A DNA stretch of 64,000 nucleotides from CAVVST01 sp963750995 (GTDB taxonomy: Bacteria; Acidobacteriota; Vicinamibacteria; Vicinamibacterales; UBA2999), in contig CAVVST010000005.1 of assembly GCA_963750995.1 (NCBI GenBank), positions 1,636,378 through 1,700,377 of the forward strand, given 5' to 3'. A program made the translations under genes and the position numbers. A model generated the notes under the pieces. The model saw only the letters and a program-made list of their open reading frames with translations, ran no database searches and was not told where the DNA came from. Positions 7,081-15,126 of this stretch are shown here, one piece after another (positions within the stretch are counted from its first letter, which is position 1; each line of letters opens with the position of its first letter).

Positions 7081-9240
7081 ATGCCCTTCGCTGATTCGCG
7101 TCCGGGTCGGACGCGCGTGCTCGCAGCCGCGCTCATCTGCGCCGCTGCCTCGGCGGCCCTGTTCGCGGTCGTCCCCCTGCTGTTCGGCTCGCCGCTGCCG
7201 ATGGTGCACGTGCGGTGGAACGCGATCACCGAACCCGATCGCTTTGCGCTCGAGCAGCGCTTTGGATTGACAGAGGCCGCGCCGCTCGGGAACGAGATAT
7301 GGGCGTACGTGCCGGCCGACACGTCCAGCGAGACACTGCGTGCAATCGTGGCGCACCCATCGGTCGCCGATACCGACGGCATCAATCGCCGGACATTCTC
7401 GATCGCCGATAACCCGCCGCTGACGCCCCGCCGCGGCGGGTTGATTGGCGGTGCGCCGGCGGGGATGGCGCGGGGCGTGGTGGCGATGGCCTACGGACTT
7501 GCGGGCGGCGCTGCCCTTTTGATCGCCAGCGCGCTCGTCGTCGCGCTCTTCGTTGAGCGGCGGGTCCGCATCCTGAGCTCGTCGAAGGGTGCGGAACCCG
7601 CCTTGGTTCGACGCGTACCGGCCCGTACGTGGGTAAATACTTACACGCTCAGCGCAACCTCGCGCGAAACCATCGCGGTGATTGCGATGTTCCTCGTGGT
7701 CGTCGCCTGGAGATTCCTGACTTTTACCGGCTTCAGCAACGACCATTACGCCCACCTGGCGATGGCGCAGCAGCTGCTGCTCGGCGATCGACCGATTCGG
7801 GACTTCGCGGATCCCGGCTGGCCGCTGACATACACGCTCACGGCGCTCGGATGGGCCGCGACCGGAAAGATCATGGCGACCGAGTGGATCATCAGCACCG
7901 CGGCCTTCGCGATCGGCGCGGCGTGCACGGTGGCCGCCGGCTCGCGCCTCTCCGGATCGGTTGCGATTGCCGTGGCGGTCACGCTGATCGAGATTCTGGT
8001 GTTCCCGCGCGCCTACTCGTACCCGAAGATCCTGATCTACGCCGCGGCCGGCTGGGCGCTGCTCGGGCTCGCAGCCGACCCATCACGACGCCGGATCGTG
8101 CTGATGGCGCTGCTCACCGCAATTGCGTTCCTCTTCCGGCATGACCATGGTCTGTTCATCGGGAGTGCGGCGGCCATCTGCGTTGTACTGGCGAGCCGCG
8201 GCATCCCCTGGCGCAGCATTCTCAGTCGTGTCGCACTGCTGACCGGGGCAACGGCGATCTTCCTGCTTCCCTGGATCGTCTTCGTCCTGATGAGCGGAGG
8301 TCTTTTCGCGTATCTCGAAGCGGGACTCGACTACTCGCGTGCCGAAGCCGACGCCACACGCCTGGGAGCCCTGCCCGCATCCGGCCCCGACGCGTGGCTC
8401 TTCTGGATCTACTGGACGGTGGCGATCGCGTGCGGTGCGGCGGCGGTCAGGCGGCTGGTCGTCGGCCGGCAACGGTGGAAGGGCGAATCGGCAGCGGTGG
8501 CCGCCCTGGCGGTGTGCGCCGTGCTGGTGAACGCCAGTTTCCTGCGCGAGAGCCTCGACGTCCGCGTGCCGGATGCGATCGTGCCGGCCGCGCTCCTCGG
8601 CGCCTGGGCGCTCGGCTTGTGCTGGACCGGGCCCTGGCGGCGTCAGGCGGCGCAGAAGGCGGTCCAGGCCGCGAGCGTGGTCGTGCTCGTTATGGCTGCT
8701 GTCGCTGCCGGCCGTGTCGCCGGTGTGGCCGAGCAATACGAGGACTCCGGACTCGACGGTGGACTGGCGGGTATCCGCTCGCATGCAGCCGAGGTCGCCC
8801 GGCGTCTGCATAGCCAGCATCGCGACGACGTGCCGAGCCGGTACTCCTTGGCGCTCGGACCGTTCTTCGCCTACGTTGACCGCTGCACCACGCCCGCGGA
8901 TCGTCTCATCGTCACCGGCGAATTCCCCGACGTCCTGGTGCTGGCGGGGCGCCGCTTCGCTGGCGACGGCATCGTCTTTGGCTCGTGGTACTCGTCGGTG
9001 ACGCACCAGGATCGAACGATCGTGCGGCTGCGCGCCGACCCGGCGCTGTTCGTGCTGCACATGGGAGACTTCGAGTCGTTCCAGCGGAAGTACGACCAGG
9101 TCGAGGCGTACGTGCAGGCCACGTATCGTCCGATGGCCGACGTGGCGGTCGATGAGGGTGGAACGATTCAGATCCTGGTCGAGCGCGCGCGGCAGCCGAG
9201 CGGCACGGATGCCGCGACCGGATGGCCGTGCTTCAGATGA
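7081..9240 (+). CDS. GT-C-like polytopic membrane protein, paralogue 2, with extra N-terminal domain
   Basis: 719 residues in two parts. Residues 1-155 hold a hydrophobic helix, a soluble segment and a second helix pair; the soluble part is not recognised. From about residue 195 the protein parallels the 4123-6090 product: WRFLTFTGFSNDHYAHLA, DPGWPLTYTL, FRHDHGLFIG, VTGEFPDVLVLAGRR and the shared C-terminus ATGWPCF. It lacks about 100 residues of the paralogue's large loop. The linker at residues 160-175 (RRVRILSSSKGAEPALV) is encoded by a hairpin repeat at 7559-7602, so the N-terminal domain may have been joined through repeat insertion. Probably a membrane glycan enzyme, by inference from the GT-C-like layout. 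Confidence 0.6.
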   Translation: MPFADSRPGRTRVLAAALICAAASAALFAVVPLLFGSPLPMVHVRWNAITEPDRFALEQRFGLTEAAPLGNEIWAYVPADTSSETLRAIVAHPSVADTDGINRRTFSIADNPPLTPRRGGLIGGAPAGMARGVVAMAYGLAGGAALLIASALVVALFVERRVRILSSSKGAEPALVRRVPARTWVNTYTLSATSRETIAVIAMFLVVVAWRFLTFTGFSNDHYAHLAMAQQLLLGDRPIRDFADPGWPLTYTLTALGWAATGKIMATEWIISTAAFAIGAACTVAAGSRLSGSVAIAVAVTLIEILVFPRAYSYPKILIYAAAGWALLGLAADPSRRRIVLMALLTAIAFLFRHDHGLFIGSAAAICVVLASRGIPWRSILSRVALLTGATAIFLLPWIVFVLMSGGLFAYLEAGLDYSRAEADATRLGALPASGPDAWLFWIYWTVAIACGAAAVRRLVVGRQRWKGESAAVAALAVCAVLVNASFLRESLDVRVPDAIVPAALLGAWALGLCWTGPWRRQAAQKAVQAASVVVLVMAAVAAGRVAGVAEQYEDSGLDGGLAGIRSHAAEVARRLHSQHRDDVPSRYSLALGPFFAYVDRCTTPADRLIVTGEFPDVLVLAGRRFAGDGIVFGSWYSSVTHQDRTIVRLRADPALFVLHMGDFESFQRKYDQVEAYVQATYRPMADVAVDEGGTIQILVERARQPSGTDAATGWPCFR
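7559..7602. repeat. hairpin repeat inside a coding region
   Basis: Arms GGCGGGTCCGC and GCGGAACCCGCC flank a core that includes CCTGAGCTCGTCGAAGG. The same arms occur intergenically at 9247-9349 and 34387-34412. Here the unit stays in frame and encodes a protein linker. Confidence 0.7.
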
Positions 9241-9246
9241 TCGATT

Positions 9247-9349
9247 GGCGGGTCCGCTTCGCGGAACCCGCCCTACGTACGTGGTACCGGGGCCTCGCGG
9301 AGCCGCTCAACCGGGGTACGTAGGCCGGGTTCCGCGAAGCGGACCCGGC
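9247..9349. repeat. paired inverted hairpin repeats (BIME-like)
   Basis: Two hairpins, 9247-9272 (arms GGCGGGTCCGC and GCGGAACCCGCC) and 9324-9349 (arms GCCGGGTTCCGC and GCGGACCCGGC), lie in opposite orientation around a spacer with mirrored TACGTAC and GTACGTA. They fill the gap between the convergent 7081-9240 gene and holB and could stop transcription from both sides. Confidence 0.75.
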
Positions 9350-9351
9350 AC

Positions 9352-10363
9352 TCAAAGCTGCAGCACGAGCCAATCCGCCACGACCTTGGGATTGACGTTG
9401 CGGTCCAGTGCGGCCAGCGCGCGATCGACCGCGCCGAACGCGCGCATGCTCCGCTCGCTGTCGAAGGCAGCCGACAGGCGGCGAAGATCATCCTGAAGAT
9501 CGGGGTTTGCCAGCGAGCCGGGGTCGGCGCGGCTAGCGAGCAGCCCGACGTCCCTGAGCAGCGACGCCATCGCCCGCAGGCAGGTGGCCATTTGGTCGCG
9601 CTCGGCGGCGCCGGTCGCCTTGCCGGTGAGCCCGCGAACGGTTTCGAGCCGTCTTCCCGGATCCGACACCCGTGCGGCCTGGTTCAGCAAGCGCTGCGCC
9701 GCGCCGCGCGCCTCCGTCAGGTCGACACCGCCCGCCGCCAGCGCGCGGCCGATGCTGCCGCCGGCCTCGGCTGCCGCCGCCCGTGCATCCGCTTCGTCGG
9801 TACTCGTGGTCGCGCATGAGCGTGGCGGCCACGTCCGCGGGGGCCAGCTCGCCGAAGCGCAGCGGCCGGCATCGCGATCGAACCGTTGCCAGCAGCGCAT
9901 CCGGCATCGACGAGACGAGGATGAACACCGACGCCTGCGGCGGCTCCTCGAGCGTCTTCAGCAGCGCGTTCTGCGCCGCGTCCACCAGCGCGTCGGCTTC
10001 GTCCACGATCACCACACGGCGGCGGCCTTCGAACGGACGGTAGTTGGCGCGATCGATGACGTCGCGAACCGGTTCGATCTTGATCGTGCCTGTCTCGCCT
10101 GGCTCGATCACCACCACGTCGGCATGGACGCCGCGGCCGATGCGGCGGCACGACGCGCATTCGCCGCAGGCGTCGGTTTCAAGAGCGCCGGTCTTCCTGG
10201 ACGCCAGGCAGTTGAGCGCCTCCGCCACCGCCACCGCCGTACGGCGCTTGCCGATGCCCGCCGTCCCCGCCAGCAGCAGCGACGGCGGCAGGGTGTCGCG
10301 CGCGATCGCGCGCGCCAGCAGCGCGAGCAGGCGCTGGTGACCGGCGATGGTCGCGAAAGGCAT
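9352..10363 (-). CDS. holB: DNA polymerase III delta' subunit, one frameshift
   Basis: The delta' subunit is part of the clamp loader that places the beta clamp on DNA. Visible are the P-loop LLAGTAGIGK near residue 33, four zinc-type cysteines (NCLAS..., then CGECASC), the Walker-B-like VVIVDEADAL, TLEEPPQ and the SRC motif (VRSRCRPLRF). The frame from ATG 10363 is shifted at about 9805: beyond MRDHEY the reading moves to an overlapping frame that continues EADARAAAAEAGG and ends at 9352. Removing one base in the run TACCGACG would restore DHEYDEADARA. The gene is normally essential, so this is either an assembly error or a real lesion with a second copy elsewhere. Divergent from the methyltransferase at 10408. 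Confidence 0.85.
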
Positions 10364-10392
10364 GCCTCAGCATAACAGGCGGGATCCGCTGA

Positions 10393-10398
10393 TACACT
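10393..10398 (+). promoter_or_regulatory. -10 box of a probable leaderless promoter
   Basis: TACACT, preceded by TGA, ends 9 bp before ATG 10408. No Shine-Dalgarno sequence is present. Confidence 0.4.
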
Positions 10399-10407
10399 GA
10401 AACGCAC

Positions 10408-11262
10408 ATGAGCGAGACGATCGCGTGTCCCGCGTGCGAAGGACGCCGCGTGAACGTCGTCAAGGAATGGCGCCTCGGCCGGGAGCACCGTGCCGTCGCG
10501 TGTCTCGAGTGCGGCCTGCTGTTCGTCAACCCGCAGCCGCCGCCCGAAGTGCTCGACGCGTACTACGCGCCCGAGGGCGGATGGCAGGCATCGCGCGAGG
10601 AAAAGGCGCGACCGGCGCAGTCACGGACGAAGGGCGCGGCGCCCGCGATGTTTGCCGCGCTCGACCGCTACTTTCCCGCCAGTGCGCCGCCGGCCGGCGC
10701 TCGCGTGTTCGACTTCGGCTGCGGTTCCGGCACCTGGCTCAATTCGTTTCACGACCATGGGTGGGACACGACGGGGCTCGAGCCGTGCAGCAACGAAGCC
10801 TTCGTGCGACACAAAAGGCTCACCGAGATTCCGAATTCCGGCGACTACGACCTGGTGATGGCGTACCACGTGCTGGAGCACCTGCCGCGGCCGCTGGAGA
10901 CGCTGCGCGAGCTCGCGAAGGCGTTGCGTCCGGGCGGTCACTGCCTCGTGAGCGTGCCCCGGCTGGACCGCTTGTCCGAGCATGGCGACTTCAAATACTG
11001 CCTCCATCGCCGCAACCACATCGTCGCTTTCACCGAGGTATGTCTCAGGGGATTGTTGGCGCGCGCGGGCATGGGCGTGGTGACCTCGATGCACGACCTG
11101 GACGAGCGCTTCAGCCAGGGGCGGCCAATCCGCATGCGGCTGCTCGCGCGAAAGGGGGCGGCGGCAACCATCGATCCTGATCCGGCGGCCGCGCTCGAGC
11201 CGGTCATCAAGTCCTACGTCGAGTTGCGGCAGGCGGCGATGCTCAGGAACGTCGCGTCGTAA
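10408..11262 (+). CDS. class I SAM-dependent methyltransferase with N-terminal zinc ribbon
   Basis: 284 residues. The first 45 hold two Cys-x2-Cys knuckles (CPAC and CLECG) followed by LLFVNPQPPPEVLDAYY, the layout common in sugar- and LPS-cluster methyltransferases. Motif I is VFDFGCGSGTWLNSF near residue 100, and YHVLEHLPRPLE fits the post-motif region of methyltransferases of the type-11 family. It transfers a methyl group from SAM; the acceptor is unknown, probably a sugar nucleotide or glycan given the fucose-type gene that overlaps its 3' end. The last 20 bp overlap the convergent 11243-12184 gene. Confidence 0.8.
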   Translation: MSETIACPACEGRRVNVVKEWRLGREHRAVACLECGLLFVNPQPPPEVLDAYYAPEGGWQASREEKARPAQSRTKGAAPAMFAALDRYFPASAPPAGARVFDFGCGSGTWLNSFHDHGWDTTGLEPCSNEAFVRHKRLTEIPNSGDYDLVMAYHVLEHLPRPLETLRELAKALRPGGHCLVSVPRLDRLSEHGDFKYCLHRRNHIVAFTEVCLRGLLARAGMGVVTSMHDLDERFSQGRPIRMRLLARKGAAATIDPDPAAALEPVIKSYVELRQAAMLRNVAS

Positions 11263-12184
11263 CGTACCAGTCGACGGTCCGCTTCAAACCTTCCGCGAAC
11301 GTTGTCTTCGACTCGAAGCCAAATCGCTCGCGCGCCCGGCTGGTATCGAGCTTCCGACGGGGCTGGCCGTTCGGCTTCGAGGTGTCGAACTCGATGTGTC
11401 CCTCGAAGCCTGTGGCCGCGGCCACGCACCTGGTGAGATCCGCGATCGAAATTTCTTCCCCCGAACCAAGGTTCACCGGATCGCTGCTGTCGTAGCGTTC
11501 GCTGGCGAGCAGGATCCCGTCGACGACATCCTCGACATACAGGAATTCCCGCGTCGGCGTGCCGTCACCCCAGACCTCGATGCGATCCGCGCCCCGCTCC
11601 ACCGCCTCGACGCACTTCTTGATCAGCGCAGGGATGACGTGCGAGGTGTCCGGATCGAAGCTGTCGCCCGGTCCGTACAGATTCACGGGCAGGAGAAATA
11701 TCGAGTTGTAGCCGTACTGCTGACGGTAAGCCCGCGACTGGACCAGGAGCATCTTTTTCGCGAGCCCGTATGGCGCGTTGGTCTCCTCCGGATAGCCGCT
11801 AAAGATATCGTCCTCGCGGAACGGCACGGTCGCGAACTTCGGATACGCGCAGACGGTGCCAATCGCGACGAACTTGGGCACACCGGCCCGCCGCGCCTGG
11901 TCCAGCAGCTGTGTTCCCATGACCAGGTTGTCGTAGAAGAATTCAGCCGGCCGGGCACGGTTGGCGCCGATGCCGCCGACGACCGACGCGAGGTGAATGA
12001 CGAGCGTCGGCTTCGTTTCCTCGTATAGCCGGACGACGGCGTTCAAATCGCGCAGGTCGTAGTCAGCCTTGCGCGGCGCCGCCAGCGACGCGCACCCGAG
12101 CGCGCAGAGGCGGCGCACCAGGTGGCCGCCGACGAACCCATTGCCGCCGGTGACCAGGACACGCTGGTGCCGCCAGAAGCTCAT
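11243..12184 (-). CDS. fcl: GDP-L-fucose synthase-like SDR epimerase/reductase
   Basis: 313 residues, the usual length for GDP-fucose synthase, which epimerises and reduces GDP-4-keto-6-deoxymannose with NADPH. The NADP-binding motif TGGNGFVGGHL is at residues 12-22, VIHLASVVGGIGAN follows, the catalytic Ser/Thr is near SFVAIGTVCAYP-type sequence (VAIGTVCAYP), and the YxxxK pair is YGLAKK near residue 141. NLYGPGDSFD and GDGTPTREFLYVEDV are characteristic of this subfamily. It should supply deoxysugar nucleotide for the surface glycan genes nearby. No gmd is adjacent, so a related 4-keto sugar reductase is the main alternative. Confidence 0.85.
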   Translation of the reverse strand: MSFWRHQRVLVTGGNGFVGGHLVRRLCALGCASLAAPRKADYDLRDLNAVVRLYEETKPTLVIHLASVVGGIGANRARPAEFFYDNLVMGTQLLDQARRAGVPKFVAIGTVCAYPKFATVPFREDDIFSGYPEETNAPYGLAKKMLLVQSRAYRQQYGYNSIFLLPVNLYGPGDSFDPDTSHVIPALIKKCVEAVERGADRIEVWGDGTPTREFLYVEDVVDGILLASERYDSSDPVNLGSGEEISIADLTRCVAAATGFEGHIEFDTSKPNGQPRRKLDTSRARERFGFESKTTFAEGLKRTVDWYVTTRRS

Positions 12185-12228
12185 TCGCCTGAATATCGGC
12201 GCAGACCGAGCCGGACTTGACGGCAGGT

Positions 12229-12360
12229 CCGGCTAAAGCCGGACGCTACGCACGCGGGATCGACGCTACGTACGCGGGATCGACGCTAGTACGCGGGATC
12301 GACGTACGCGAGATCGACGCTACGTACGCGAGATCGTAGTGTCCGGCTTCAGCCGGACTG
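12229..12360. repeat. hairpin repeats bracketing a tandem 20-mer array
   Basis: Two hairpin units of the GTCCGGC family (about 12231-12247 and 12343-12360) enclose four to five imperfect copies of ACGCTACGTACGCGGGATCG. This composite fills the gap between the fucose-synthase-like gene and the stop of the penicillin-binding protein. Confidence 0.75.
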
Positions 12361-12375
12361 AAGTGGCTGGATCGG

Positions 12376-14733
12376 CTAGCGGGTGGCGGGAACGGGCGCC
12401 GGATCGGATTCCGCGGGCCGCGGGTTCTGCTTGTTGTTGCCGCCGCGGCGGAAGAAACGGCTCCAGAATCCGCGCTTCGGCGCCTCGGCAGCCGCCGCAC
12501 CGGGGACCGCGGCTACGGTCGCCGGAGGCTCACCCACGCCGGCGGCTGTCGCGATCGGCGCGGACACTTCGGCGGCAGCAACCGCGGCCGGCCGCGGCGC
12601 TTGCGGCGAGGCGGCAAATATCATGTTCGGCGGCGAGACCGTGTGCGTGTGAAACGGGCAATAGTCTTCCGGCTCGCTTCCGCGCACGAAGTACTCGGTG
12701 TAGACCGATTTTCCGGCGACGATGTTGCCATTCTTGTCGACCGCTTCCGCGCCGTAACACTCGCCGGTCGCCAGCTTGCCCGTGATCCTGCAGATGGTCG
12801 CCGACGTCACCGTGCGCGGGGCCTTGAAGTTGTCCGGCTTGTCGCCGCGCGTCGCCGCGTCCATGAACCGTCCCCACAGCGGCACCGCGAGGTCGCCGGC
12901 GTAGCCGTCGCGCATGATGGTGCGCGGCTGGTCGTACCCAATCCAGACGCCGGTCGCCAGGTGCGGTGTATAGCCCACGAACCAGGCGTCGCGGTACTCG
13001 TTGGTCGTACCTGTCTTCCCTGCCGCCGGAAGCGTGAAGCCGACGTTGCGAGCCTGCCAGCCGGTGCCGCTGTTGACGACATCCGCCATCATGTTGGTAA
13101 TGAGGAACGCCGTGGCTTCGCTGACGGCGCGCTCGGCGTGCGGGCTCGACGTGAAGAGCACTTCGCCCTCCGTCGTTTCGACGCGCCGAATCAGGATCGG
13201 CTCCGGCCGCATCCCGGTGTTCGCGAACGCGGCATAGGCCGCCGTCATCGAGAGGAGCGTCACCTCCCCTGAGCCAAGGGCCAGAGAGGGCACGCCGGGA
13301 ACATCACCCAGCCCGAGACGATCGGCGGCGGAGACTGCCGCCGGGATGCCGATGTCCTGGAGCATCTTGACCGCCGCGCGGTTGCTCGACGTCCGGAGCG
13401 CCGCTCGCATGGTCATCTCGTCGTCCGTGCCGTGGTCATCCGGCACCCAGGCGCCCTGCAGCGTCATGATCGGCGCGTCGAGCGCGCTGATCAGGCTGGC
13501 CGGCGTGTAGCCACGTTCGAGCGCGGCGGCGTAGACGAACGGCTTGAAGGCGGAGCCGGCCTGGCGCCGGGCCTGGGTGACGCGGTTGAAATGGCTGTCG
13601 TCGAAGCTGCGGCCGCCGACCATCGCGCGCACCTCGCCGGTGTTCGGGTCGAGCGCCACCAGCGCGGCCTGAAGCGGTTCATCGTCCTCGGGGCCTGCGC
13701 CGTTCCGCGCGCGGGCCTTCCGCTTCTCGATCTCGGAGACGGCGCGGTCGACTTCCGCCTCAGCCGCCCTCTGCATATCGAGGTCGAGCGTGGTGTACAC
13801 CTTCAGCCCGCCTTCATAGACGCGGGCCCAGCCGAATTGCCGGACGAGCTCCTTGCGGACCTCCTCCTTGAAGTACTGGCCGTCCGATTCCTGCCCGCGG
13901 AGGACGTCGTGTAGCTCCACCTCCGTTGCCTTCGCGGCGCGCAGCGTCGGTTCATCGATGGCGCCGGCGTCATGCATGGCGTCGAGCGCGGCATTGCGCC
14001 GGGATGTCGCGCGCGCCACGCTCACGGTCGGCGCGTAGGTGGACGGCGCCTTGACCAGCCCGGCGAGGAGCGCGGCCTCGGCGATGTCGAGATCGGCCGC
14101 GTGCTTGCCAAAGTAGCCGAGCGAAGCGGCCTCCACGCCGTAGAGCCCGTCGCCGAAATACACCTTGTTCAGATACAGCTCGAGAATCTGTTTTTTCGTG
14201 AATTCCTGCTCGAGCCGCGCCGCCACCACGATTTCCGTGAGCTTGCGGGTGACGGTCTTTTCGCGCGTGAGCAGGCTCTGGCGGGCGAGCTGCTGCGTGA
14301 TCGTGCTTCCTCCCTGCGACCCCCATCCATCGCTGACGTTCTTCAACGCCGCGCCGGCCACTCGAATCACGTCGACACCGCCGTGATCGAAGAAGCGCTG
14401 ATCTTCGACCGCGAGGATCGCGGAGATCAGATAGGGAGAGACACGCGAGAGCGGAACTTCGATCCGCTGTTCCTTGAAAATCGTGAATGCCGGGGCGTCG
14501 CCCGCATCGAAGACCGTCGTCGCACGCGCCATCGATCCGACGCCGCGCAGCGCGTTGTGGTCGGGCAAACCGCTGGCAACATCGAACACCAGCCACGCGG
14601 CAACACCGGCGCCCGCCCACATGAGCAGTGAGAGCGAGACGACCACGGCGGTAAAGAGCCCGCGATGAGCTCGGGCGGCCTGAGCAAGGCGTCGGCGTGT
14701 GTTGGCAAGAAGTAAGGGAAGGGACACGGACAT
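12376..14733 (-). CDS. class A penicillin-binding protein (glycosyltransferase-transpeptidase)
   Basis: 785 residues, anchored by one helix near residues 33-53, with both catalytic domains in the periplasm. The GT51 domain shows VEDQRFFDHGG (catalytic Glu near residue 110), GGSTITQQLARQ, RKLTEIVVAARLE and ELYLNKVYFG. The transpeptidase domain shows SAFKPF (active Ser near 394), SSN (near 449) and KTGT (near 572). It polymerises and cross-links peptidoglycan. The C-terminal tail is Ala/Pro-rich and ends with a basic RFFRRGGNNK stretch. ATG 14733 is chosen over the in-frame TTG 14754 for its better codon and the upstream AGGCGGG. Downstream lies a repeat cluster, then the fucose gene on the same strand. 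Confidence 0.93.
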   Translation of the reverse strand: MSVSLPLLLANTRRRLAQAARAHRGLFTAVVVSLSLLMWAGAGVAAWLVFDVASGLPDHNALRGVGSMARATTVFDAGDAPAFTIFKEQRIEVPLSRVSPYLISAILAVEDQRFFDHGGVDVIRVAGAALKNVSDGWGSQGGSTITQQLARQSLLTREKTVTRKLTEIVVAARLEQEFTKKQILELYLNKVYFGDGLYGVEAASLGYFGKHAADLDIAEAALLAGLVKAPSTYAPTVSVARATSRRNAALDAMHDAGAIDEPTLRAAKATEVELHDVLRGQESDGQYFKEEVRKELVRQFGWARVYEGGLKVYTTLDLDMQRAAEAEVDRAVSEIEKRKARARNGAGPEDDEPLQAALVALDPNTGEVRAMVGGRSFDDSHFNRVTQARRQAGSAFKPFVYAAALERGYTPASLISALDAPIMTLQGAWVPDDHGTDDEMTMRAALRTSSNRAAVKMLQDIGIPAAVSAADRLGLGDVPGVPSLALGSGEVTLLSMTAAYAAFANTGMRPEPILIRRVETTEGEVLFTSSPHAERAVSEATAFLITNMMADVVNSGTGWQARNVGFTLPAAGKTGTTNEYRDAWFVGYTPHLATGVWIGYDQPRTIMRDGYAGDLAVPLWGRFMDAATRGDKPDNFKAPRTVTSATICRITGKLATGECYGAEAVDKNGNIVAGKSVYTEYFVRGSEPEDYCPFHTHTVSPPNMIFAASPQAPRPAAVAAAEVSAPIATAAGVGEPPATVAAVPGAAAAEAPKRGFWSRFFRRGGNNKQNPRPAESDPAPVPATR

Positions 14734-14809
14734 CACCCGCCTGTGAAATCGCAACGGTCATGCCACGATGCGGCGCCGTGGCACTCCAGTTGCTCTCGGC
14801 AGGATCACG

Positions 14810-15055
14810 ATGTTGCGGGTGCTCCTCGGCGGGCTTGTTGTGGTGGCGTTTTTGGCGGGCCGGACCCCTGCTGTATGGTCGGCCTCGCCTCAACCGACGA
14901 GCGAGGTTACCCCCGTGATCGCACCAAACGTTGACGTTTACGGCAACCCGGTCGAAGCCGCGGTTGGAGGCTACCGGGTTGACTTCGACGGTGACCTGTA
15001 CGAGGAGCACAACCCGGACACAGCCGTATTGGCGCTTGGATCGCCCTCCTCATAG
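14810..15055 (+). CDS. small secreted protein, unknown function
   Basis: 81 residues. A signal peptide (MLRVLLGGLVVVAFLAG, cleavage near residue 27-30) is followed by a soluble part containing DVYGNPVEAAVGGYRVDFDGDLYEEHNPDTAVLALG. AGGA lies 6 bp before ATG 14810. No family was recognised. The VYGNPV and FDGDLYEEH pattern suggests a short structured domain rather than noise. It is divergent from the penicillin-binding protein and precedes the pirin gene. Confidence 0.5.
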   Translation: MLRVLLGGLVVVAFLAGRTPAVWSASPQPTSEVTPVIAPNVDVYGNPVEAAVGGYRVDFDGDLYEEHNPDTAVLALGSPSS

Positions 15056-15111
15056 CCTGTACGTAGGTAGCCGGCCACCCACCGCGCGGGCGGTAACTCT
15101 TACCTCCTGTG

Positions 15112-15117
15112 TATCCT
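15112..15117 (+). promoter_or_regulatory. -10 box of a probable leaderless promoter
   Basis: TATCCT preceded by TGTG, ending 9 bp before ATG 15127. No Shine-Dalgarno sequence intervenes. Confidence 0.35.
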
Positions 15118-15126
15118 TAGAGAACC

